Origin: Erpetoichthys calabaricus | Taxonomy: Eukaryota; Chordata; Cladistia; Polypteriformes; Polypteridae | NCBI RefSeq assembly: GCF_900747795.2 | Contig: NC_041401.2 | Span: 1,270,823-1,334,822 of the forward strand | Length of the DNA: 64,000 nucleotides | Direction of reading: 5' to 3' | Part shown: in pieces, positions 56,490-64,000 of the stretch | How the letters are laid out: each line of letters begins with the position of its first letter | How positions within the stretch are numbered: the stretch's first letter is position 1 | The notes under the pieces: generated by a model | What the model saw: only the letters and a program-made list of their open reading frames with translations | What the model was told of the DNA's origin: nothing | Database searches by the model: none | Translations under genes and position numbers: made by a program

Positions 56490-57085
56490 CCTTCTCTGGT
56501 GCTGCTGTGTCTTCATGGAGACCCAAACATCACCCAGGACTCCAGATGAGGCCTCACCAGTGTGTTATAAAGCTTGAGCAGAACCTCCTGGGACTTGTGC
56601 TCCACACGTCAAGGCGCCATATGACCCGACGTTCTGTTAGCCTTCTTAATGGCTTCTCAACACCGTCTGGAAGTCGATAGCTTAGAGTCCACTACGACTC
56701 CTAAATCTTCTCATAAGGTGGACTCTCGATTTTCCGTCCCCCCATTGTGTATTCAAACCTCACATTTTTACTTCCTATGTGTAATTCTTTACATTTACTG
56801 AAATTAAATTTCATCATCCAGAAATCTGCCCAAGCCTGTCTGCTATCCAAGTCCTTCTGTGATGATATAACGGACTCCAAGTTACCTGCTAATCCACCTA
56901 TGTTGGTATCATCTGCCAACTTGACCAGCTTGTTCCTTATATTCCTATCTAAATCATTTAATTATATTAAAATAGAAGCGGCCCCCTCACTGCCCCCTGC
57001 TGGTCACCACTATGAACATTGGCCGGTTCTCATGAGGTTCCTCTCACCATCACCCTCTGCTTCCTGTGTCTGAGCCAATTCTGCA
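56490..57085 (-). mobile_element. CR1-like LINE 3' part, minus strand
   Basis: The minus strand reads, in order, the NWLRHRKQRVMV box (about 57075-57035), the CTCF-like motif (57006-56988), and a frame beginning MADDTNIGGL (56919, the catalytic ADD box of reverse transcriptase). It continues QKDLDSRQAWADFWMMKFNF and KELHIGS to a stop near 56701, then a 3' untranslated part to about 56500. The 3' part recurs at 618-870 and 59060-59285, and the RT part at 22640-24450. Confidence 0.85.
56988..57006 (-). promoter_or_regulatory. CTCF-like motif in the second CR1-like copy
   Basis: CACTGCCCCCTGCTGGTCA is the exact reverse complement of the motif at 24173-24191 and lies at the homologous position in the LINE. 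Confidence 0.5.
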
Positions 57086-58125
57086 CCCACACCACATACC
57101 CCACCAGACCAGAGACCACCAAGACAAAGAGCCCTCCGCTAGTCTCAGTATATCAGATGTCCAGTCGCCAAACAAACTGCCCCCCCAGGCTGTATTGGTT
57201 TTATTTTGCCACACTCCTTGTGCCCTGCTTGTACTTTGGCCATATTACCCATAATGAATCAATTAAAGTGTAACCTTCCTCTCCTGCCTGCTCTGGTGCC
57301 CTATTGGGGTTCCCTGGAGTTGGGGGGCCACATAGAATGACAATGGCAGTCCACCCTGGTGGTGACCGGGCTGTTAAGGGTAAACATTTCAGAGTTTTAG
57401 GTGGGATTTGGGTTTACGTAGTAAAGGGTCTGAAAGTGGGATAAATCACCGACAGGACCCTTCAGCTCTGCCACTCAGGCCTGGCACATTTACTGCCCAC
57501 TAGTGACCACCACTACATAGCCCACTCCTTCACAACGGGACGCTAAGCTCAGCAGGACACCCAGAGAGTTCAGTCAGCGTGTCAGGTGGGTGGTCTTCAA
57601 CGAGCCCACCGTCAAACTTCATAGAGAGCCGTCCACCAAACAGAGACGTCCAGGGCCATCGCGTGGGCACCGCGTGTGATTGTTGGCCACCTGAGGAGCA
57701 TCAGGACACATGGAGAGCTGAGGAACTTCACGAATGAAGAATAAGCAGGCAGGTCTTTGGATTATCGTGCTGCCCTGATAACACACAGAGCACAAATCTC
57801 GACGTTTGCTCATCAAATGAAAGTCTCAGATCCCTTTTGCTCAGGTGTTTATCGACTCTTGGGTGGTGACGCCAGTGTAACATGACGTTGGCTCTCATTG
57901 TTCACACGTTGGCACTCTCAGCCCCTCAGCGTGACATTTGAAACACCGACTGTGTGACGACTGTTGTCAGCCACCACTGAATTATTCAGAACCCTCTCCA
58001 TGACATCGATAATCAAACACTTTGGGTGCTGTGCCAAGGGGGCGCATTTACCAGTTTAGTTTGTCCTTCAACTGAGGTTGGCAGCAGGCACTGATGGCAC
58101 ATTGCTGCACCCACCACACGACGTA
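57086..58125. other. No recognisable feature
   Basis: No gene, repeat boundary or RNA gene could be identified; open frames are short and without domain content. Confidence 0.35.
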
Positions 58126-58129
58126 CCAC

Positions 58130-58345
58130 CTGGATTGGGATCTGTGTGTGGCGGGTGACACCTGGAGCAGTGGGAGGTTTATTTTACGATGGCTGGAGTG
58201 CCAGTCCTGCCACCAACCCCAGGTTGTCCCTGTAGGTGGGAGGGCTGGACGCAGATTAACGTCAATGGGAGTGGAATCACACCTGGCGTTTACGGGATTT
58301 GAACTGGAAACCTTCAGACCCCTAACCTCAGAGCCGCCACTCCAC
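58130..58345 (-). mobile_element. Diverged tRNA-SINE of a second family
   Basis: On the minus strand the head reads GTGGCGGCTCTGAGGTTAGG (A-box region) and CCAGTTCAAATCCCG (B-box region), continuing GTAAACGCCAGGTGTGATTCC. This resembles fish V-SINE-type heads whose elements end in GCGCTATATAAA. The tail is not preserved here. Confidence 0.6.
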
Positions 58346-59059
58346 CCCCATTAAGCCCAATGAAAGATGTCCGTCATACAAAGACATCTGCCTGGGTGTG
58401 TCACAGGGGTCCTCGGCCCGCAGTGACACTCGGATTATCTGTCACTTATCCCACGTGGTTCAGAGTGACGGCCATGAAAACGTTAGAATGCTGATCTGAA
58501 GACCTGAACAGCGGCAAACAGAATCAAAAGCAAACCGAAGGCCATAAGTGACACGTCAGACCAAAGACCCCTCAGACAGGAGCACTTGTGACACAACACT
58601 GCGGAGTGAAGCAGACAGACGAGCGCATCAGCATTTCTCTCACTTCACGTCTGTTCCAATGACTTCTACTGCTGTTTGTGTCCGTGTTGGAATCCACATG
58701 AAGGACCACCTGGGGGTCTTCACCAAGGGATGCCACCACACTGTCCACTAACTAACCAGTCGCACAGCTCCCAGTTCACAGTGTCCAGTTCTGGTACTGG
58801 TGAGTCAGCTGTGTAAGTTTATCTGAGCTCAACACAAAACATCACGAGGACAAGGACGAGGACAAGGACAGGCCACTCAGGCCAACAAAGCTCACCAGTG
58901 CCGTCCACCTGGAGGGTCCAAAATAACAGCAGGGTGAGCTTGGAAGGTCCCTGAGGTCATCCTGTCCACCTACTGGTCACTTATTCCAGGTGTCTGTGGT
59001 TCTCTTCCTGATGTTTATGTGACATTCACCCTTCACAAGTTTCCAACTGTGTCCCCGTG

Positions 59060-59285
59060 TCCTTGATGAACTCATTTTGAAAGTCGATCCACTGGTAAGG
59101 TAATTCTCTTCATCACTTCAGTCAGTCAGGTCTCCTCTTCATCACTGTAAAGGCTCAGCTCTTTTAATCTTCATCACTCGTCCCCTATAATCCTCATTGC
59201 TCTTCTCTGGACTTTTTCTGCTGCTGTTATGTCCTTTTTGAAGGCCTGGAGACCTAAACTACCCACAGGTCTCCTTCATCACATG
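59060..59285 (-). mobile_element. CR1-like LINE 3'-end fragment
   Basis: CTCTGGACTTTTTCTGCTGC, TTATGTCCTTTTTGAAGGCC and TGGAGACCTAAACT match the 3' ends at 618-680 and 56495-56530, in the same minus orientation, with greater divergence. Confidence 0.6.
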
Positions 59286-59639
59286 TGACTTGGTTCTGCC
59301 CTGACCAGTATACCAGTATACAGTGGGACATCTCACTCATAACTCTGCATCAGATGAGAAACTCGAGCTCAGTTGTGGAAAATAATTTGGATCAACTAAT
59401 AATAGCAGGTCAAAGGTCAGCCATTATGGGTGCAATGAGAAGTCAAGCAGAGCCACTCCTTTTATTGTAAGCTCTTTAGTTTGCCAATCCAAGGTGCCAT
59501 CCTGCTTGACGTCTCACTTCCCACGTGTGCGTGGTGGGCAGCTGAAGGGCCTGAATGAGTGCAATTCCATGCCAGACCAGGGGGTGGCAGAGTGCACTGA
59601 CTCTTCATCTCGTTTCTCTGCAGACCAGTTACGGGAAAT

Positions 59640-59900
59640 CACGCCTGTCCCCTGATGATGTCACTTCCGGTCCCAACACCCCCCCCCAATAATGAGGATG
59701 TCACTTCCGGTCCCAGTCTCTATGACATCACTTCCAGTTCTGGCCCCTATGATGACGTCATTTCCTCAACTCCCCATTTAGGCCGCCATCTTTGTGCCAG
59801 TTGTGCCTTGGTCTCCCACCTGGACACATCGTACTCGCTTAAAACCCAATTTGCAGCCCGGGTATAAAACACGGGTGGCTGCCCCACTCGTCTCTTGTGA
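59640..59900 (+). promoter_or_regulatory. Promoter-like motif cluster (ETS x2, CRE, YY1, TATA)
   Basis: Two TCACTTCCGG blocks (59661-59670 and 59701-59710; ETS core CTTCCGG), a half-related TGACATCACTTCC (59723-59735), a palindromic CRE TGACGTCA (59753-59760), GGCCGCCATCTTT (59781-59793; YY1-type) and TATAAAA (59863-59869) occur in promoter-like order within 210 bp. The first three blocks look like a short duplicated unit. No coding frame follows, so this may belong to a mobile element or an unseen transcript. Confidence 0.4.
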
Positions 59901-60197
59901 TAATCCAAAGAAAAGCCAACTACGACAGATCGACTGAGAACACATTCTGACGAAGCTCTGCCAGCTGCGGCTGCCATTAAAACCAAAGCGCAGAGCAGAG
60001 CAGCGAGAACGTCGGGCTGCTTTACTGGGAGAACTGGAGCCTGTAAATCAGCAAACTGGAGAACAACAAACCTGCAGGTCAGAGAGCAGTAAAGCGCAGA
60101 AGAAGCTCAGCCAATGAACGGGTCACACTGCTTGCCTCCTCATTAGTGCTTTCATCAAGCAAAGCGACCCTTTTATTGGCTAACTGTTAACCAATGT

Positions 60198-60218
60198 GAG
60201 CCACCAGGGGGCGTACTG
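60198..60218 (+). promoter_or_regulatory. Candidate CTCF site
   Basis: GAGCCACCAGGGGGCGTACTG is a strong match to CCACCAGGGGGCGC-type CTCF sites. It lies upstream of CD28, outside recognised repeats. Confidence 0.45.
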
Positions 60219-61119
60219 CCACCCTAACCCGGGCACACACAGGCAGGACACAGGTTCAAGAGAGCAATCACACTGTGCTCAGCGATGCCTTACCGCCGTC
60301 GCTCCTTCTCAGGCTTCGTCCTCTCCTCCCGAGTGATGGGGTGAGGCGGCACCTTTTAATAGGGTACATGGACGCACTCCAGGTGCCTACCGAGCTGCTT
60401 CTGGGTGTGGCATGACCTGGAAAGGGCCACTGGAAACCAAGGGGGCTGCCCTCTATTGGCCCATGATCCTCTCTCCCCCAGTCCCTCCACACCTTGGGCG
60501 TCACGGCTGGGTAAGGACTCCGGTCACCCGCCACACCTTTCATGGCGGCTCAGACCCCTTCTTCAGGCAGCTTGTAATACGGAGACTGGCACCTGTAAGT
60601 GGGCCACCTTCAATGTGAGAAACTGAAGACTCATTTAGCAAGAGAGGAGAACGATGTCCAGTCGAGACCCCCTGGGTCAGTCCGAGGGATGTGGACAGTC
60701 CTGATCCTCTCGTCTCCATTGGTGCCCTCTTCTGATGCGTTCACTTCAATTCTCCCCATTCTTTTCTGTCCCGCTGTCACTTTAACGTCCCTCTCCCGGT
60801 GACATGCACTCCTACACCGCTGTTTCCGTGCCTGGGGTGGCACCTGTGGATGTTCACTCTTTGGCTGAGTGTTTGCCCACATGCAGTGCAGTGCGGTGTT
60901 GGGACATTTCACACCCAGAGGTGGGTAGACCACTTTGGGTGGTCTGCAGGTAAATGTTCTTGTCGGCTGTCGGCCACTACTTGTGCCTTAGACCAGCGCC
61001 AACTTGACTAAACTGGATTAGACGACATCACACTTTACTAATCCTGAGGGGAAATTCAGACGCATAGAGCAGCAGAAACATAAAAAGCAAAGATACGGAG
61101 TGACAGGACAAATAATACA

Positions 61120-61160
61120 GAAGATCAATCAATCAATCAATCAATCGATCAATCAAGAAA
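61120..61160 (+). repeat. (AATC)n microsatellite
   Basis: ATCAATCAATCAATC run; it follows CTTTACTAATCCTGAGGGGAAATTCA (61033-61058), a phrase common at retroelement 3' ends in fish. Confidence 0.8.
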
Positions 61161-61439
61161 TACAAATAACTAACAGACATGAAGTACATCGGGAGGACCT
61201 GCCTGAGGTCTCAATGGCCGTTCTGTGCTCACCCACTCTTAGCCGTTACTCAATGGCGCAGCCCCCCAATGTCTCCTTACTTATGAAGACCCCCATTCCA
61301 TGTACCCTAACCTCTCTAAAACACTTGAGCTTCAGTCCCAATTCTTTGGAGTAACTCCAGCCTGACGTGCGCACCGCACCGGTCACCTCAATGTCCTCCC
61401 CTCGGCCACCGACACGACATTCTGACATCCTCGGAGCGA

Positions 61440-62079
61440 GAACATTCCACTGTAACAATGTGTGTTTGCTTTCAGCCCAGCGTCTGACACCATCGACCAT
61501 TTTATTTTACTTGCACAGGCTGGACCTCGGGGGGCTCTAAGGCGCTGGGTTAGTTCTTATTTATCCCATCATTCCCAGTCCAGACAGAAACGTGCTGGTG
61601 GGACTCCAGTTAAATATGGTGGGCTCAGCACTCAGACCGCACCGTTTTCACTTAGAGAGCGTCACCTTCATTCTCACTCGTACGCAGGTGACACCCAGTT
61701 TGTTAGACCACCTGACGTTGGCTTCTCCGATGCTGTCCGTGATCAGATGGATGAGAACGACTTAATAATGGAGGGAATGACGAGACGGCAACGCCATTCT
61801 GTCACCTTTAACTCAGCTGGTGTCACCGTTAGTTTCACTGAATCTGTGTTATCTTTGACACTCGCATGTCATTACAAAACCGCCCCAAACAGGTTTTATT
61901 CCAGTGTAAAAAGGTGATTTGTAAATATAAAGGACGCTAACAAAGCGATCTCCTGCATTTGATTCTCGTAGGACCGGCTGCTCAAATCCAGTTCATTTGA
62001 AATGCCGCTGCTGGGATCATTACATGAACCATAACCCCTGTCCTCGAGTCGTCACACTGGCTCCCAGGTGAGTTTAGGG
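61440..62079 (+). mobile_element. L2-like LINE reverse-transcriptase remnant (continues at 62468-62530)
   Basis: The frame from 61462 reads SDTIDHFIL, ALRRWVSSYLSHHSQSRQ and HSYAGDTQF, the L2 (Maui-type) RT blocks SAAFDTIDH, LRWLSSYLSHRSQS and YADDTQ. The second catalytic aspartate region reads AGD, not ADD. After a gap, [12 protein letters not shown]-type sequence (about 62020-62070) marks the L2 C-terminus, and TYEALKS resumes after the inserted SINE at 62468. Inactive and moderately old. Confidence 0.85.
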
Positions 62080-62467
62080 CTGATCACATCCATCCATCCA
62101 TCCATTTTCCAACCTGCTGAATCCGAACACAGGGTCACGGGGGTCTGCTGGAGCCAATCCCAGCCAACACAGGGCACAAGGCAGGAACCAATCCTGGGCA
62201 GGGTGCCAACCCACCGCAGGACACACACAAACACACCCACACACCAAGCACACACTAGGGCCAATTTAGAATCGCCAATCCACCTAACCTGCATGTCTTT
62301 GGACTGTGGGAGGAAGCCGGAGCGCCCGGAGAAAACCCACGCAGACACGGGGAGAACATGCAAACTCCACGCAGGGAGGACCCGGGAAGCGAACCCGGGT
62401 CCCCAGGTCTCCCAACTGCGAGGCAGCAGAGCTACCCACTGCGCCACCGTGCCGCCCCTGATCACAT
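62080..62467 (-). mobile_element. Full-length tRNA-derived SINE inserted in the L2-like LINE
   Basis: The body (62090-62457) on the minus strand starts GGGCGGCACGGTGGCGCAG (A-box-like TGGCGCAGTGG), has a B-box-like GGGTTCGCTTCCC, then GCATGTTCTCCCCGTGTCTG, CACAGTCCAAAGACATGC, GGTGGATTGGCGATTC, a TG-rich segment, TGCGGTGGGTTGGCACC and a GGAT tail. Perfect 10-bp target duplications CTGATCACAT flank it (62080-62089, 62458-62467). It interrupts an L2 coding region that resumes on the other side, so it is younger than the L2 copy. Confidence 0.93.
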
Positions 62468-62530
62468 ATGAAGCCTTAAAAAGCTGAGGCTCTGCTTATC
62501 GTGACTTACAAACCTGAGTGTACGTGAAGA

Positions 62531-63729
62531 TCTCGAGATGGCGGCCTCCTAAGATTAATAAAATAAGAGCAGGACGGGGCCCTGAGGGTGTAGAAAGGCC
62601 TGCCTGCTACGATTAGAGGTGCCCCTCAGGCTGGCATACCCTCAGCTTTAGGCTGGCATACCCTGACTAGAGCTGCCGATTGGCTGTGCAGACTGCACTT
62701 CTGTTTGTTAGCCATTGATACAAAAGTGTAAGAATTCACAAACAGTCACTGAGCCTCCTTGTATCAGGTGGTGGCACTTGGTGACACTGCTCTCCTGCAT
62801 AGTGAAAAGTCACCTCAGATTAAGGAGCCTTGGATTCACCTGTGGGAAAGATTCTCTCCACAGATTGTCCGGCCAGCACAGACCCCAGTACAGAAGGACC
62901 AGCAGGGCTGGGTGGCCAGTTGGTCCCCAGGACTGTCACCACGTCTGTTGTTCAACTGGCCACAGTTCATCCGTTATTTCATGGACAGGGTGACCACTGA
63001 GCCCCAAGTCTCACTTACAATATTACCCAACACAGTCCCAGGTTCAAATAAAGGATTGTATTTCACAATAATAAGTCAGCAAGTGTGCAAAAGCAGTCGA
63101 CCCCAGTTATACTCTCTGTGTCTCTTCTTCCTCTCCTTCCACTCCTCCTGTTGAGTGCCACCCGCTGCCTCCTGACTGTCACTCATCCAGGCGAGGCGGT
63201 GGGCTCCTGTTAAGCAGGACCCAGGATGTCCTCTTGAAAGCACTTCTGGGTCGTGTGGAAACGGGGAGGTCCGACAGCGCCCTCTAATGGCACCCAGCGA
63301 CTCTGACAGAGCTGCACTTCTGAACTCCAACTCCCATGTAGCCCTGGGGGTGTCCAAACTGGGAGGCCTCAGGAGGACCCCTGCCACCTTGTCGTGTTGG
63401 GGATGGAACTGCTGCTGGCCTCCGGCTTCCACTGGTCCATCCTTTATAATCCTCTGTCCAGCCATGATGTCATTGTCCCATTAGTCATTGTCCCATCCAG
63501 CCCTCATACCCGTCTGTCCTTCATGGCACTTTGAGCAGACTCGGTTGGTTTCCATTTCTGTGTTTTCAGTTCCTCCACGTCGGTGTTTTGTGTCTGCCAC
63601 TTCTTATTTAGTAATTACTCGTATTTCAACGCAGAACTGAGCAGGCGCTATACAAGAAATAAGTGTACTTCACACTATGAAAAAACAGGGGATATTGGGG
63701 GGGGGGGCAAAATCTGTATCCCAGTGCCA
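62531..63729. other. No recognisable gene
   Basis: Open frames are short. A SINE-tail motif CAGGCGCTATACAAG lies at 63644-63658. Nothing else identified. Confidence 0.35.
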
Positions 63730-63840
63730 CAACCTGTGGAATTCACAGCACCAGGCAGGCTGAGAGGACCCAGGCCAGCAGTTTGAACTTGGCGGAGCTG
63801 CAGGGCAGAAGCACTAACCGCTGTGCCACCTTCTACATCA
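63730..63840 (-). mobile_element. tRNA-SINE head fragment
   Basis: On the minus strand, GGTGGCACAGCGGTTAGTGC (A-box region) is followed by a degenerate B-box region (AAGTTCAAACTGC). Only the tRNA-like head is clear. Confidence 0.6.
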
Positions 63841-63963
63841 AGTGTGTAAGGGTCAGAGTTGGGTCCTGCCTTGTGCCCGATGCCGCAGGGTCAGCCTCCA
63901 TCCACTCAAAGCCCAGACTGGAGGATGCCGTGTGTGTAATAATCAATGACGTGACCTGTTTAG

Positions 63964-63980
63964 GGGGGGGGGGGGGGGGC
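63964..63980 (+). repeat. Poly(G) run
   Basis: An uninterrupted G run of about 16, one of many C/G homopolymers of eight or more in this window. Confidence 0.9.
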
Positions 63981-64000
63981 ACAAGATTAGTGACAGGGGC

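Noticed and set aside
62401-62457. tRNA gene candidate (A- and B-box-like sequence)
   Set aside because: It is the tRNA-derived head of a SINE, with SINE body and target duplications attached. The same applies to heads near 25.7, 26.2, 58.3 and 63.8 kb.
1-64000. CRISPR array, operon, phage or plasmid features
   Set aside because: Split genes, SINEs and LINEs show vertebrate nuclear DNA; the regular arrays are microsatellites and minisatellites without spacer structure.

Overview
The window is vertebrate nuclear DNA, most likely from a non-teleost ray-finned fish. A polypterid (bichir or reedfish) is my best guess, but that rests on the look of the repeats and not on a search. It has multi-exon genes with GT-AG introns, tRNA-derived SINEs, fish-type non-LTR retrotransposons (CR1-like, L2-like, Rex3/RTE-like), a Tc1-type DNA transposon and very many microsatellites. 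There is no sign of prokaryotic, plasmid, CRISPR or viral organisation.

Four protein-coding genes can be reconstructed exon by exon with consistent splice phases. (1) FASTKD2-like, plus strand, 5.2-8.9 kb, 641 codons: a mitochondrial RNA-binding protein with a C-terminal RAP domain. (2-4) On the minus strand, in transcription order, CD28 (52.2 to 42.4 kb, 206 aa), CTLA4 (30.4 to 26.9 kb, 201 aa) and an ICOS-like gene (17.75 to 16.4 kb, 216 aa). All three share the four-exon plan of the family: signal peptide, IgV, stalk plus transmembrane, cytoplasmic tail, with splice phases 1-1-0. Each has a downstream AATAAA. This is the same order and shared orientation as the CD28-CTLA4-ICOS cluster of tetrapods. 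FASTKD2 lies in the wider neighbourhood of that cluster in human (2q33), so the block looks like conserved synteny.

Functionally, CD28 (YMNM tail) and the ICOS-like protein (YMDM tail) should be activating T-cell costimulators that recruit PI3K. CTLA4 (LYPPPY ligand loop) should be the inhibitory competitor for B7 ligands. Its tail is unusual: the usual YVKM motif is replaced by YVDT, and the protein ends in YVLF.

The rest is repeats and apparently non-coding DNA. 0-0.9 kb is a compound tetranucleotide array next to a CR1-like 3' end. 0.9-5.2 kb has no recognisable gene. 9.2-16.2 kb is the tail-to-tail spacer between FASTKD2 and ICOS, with tandem repeats, SINEs and a strong hairpin. 18-26.5 kb separates ICOS from CTLA4 and holds a decayed CR1-like LINE and two SINEs. 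30.5-41.8 kb separates CTLA4 from CD28 and is mostly degenerate tandem repeats plus a Rex3-like LINE. The 8.7-kb second intron of CD28 carries a Tc1 relic, a hAT-like inverted-repeat element and SINE pieces. 52.4-64 kb, upstream of CD28, holds fragments of three LINE families, a SINE nested in an L2 element, and a promoter-like cluster of ETS, CRE, YY1 and TATA motifs. No computation was run; all identities come from reading the translations and motifs.
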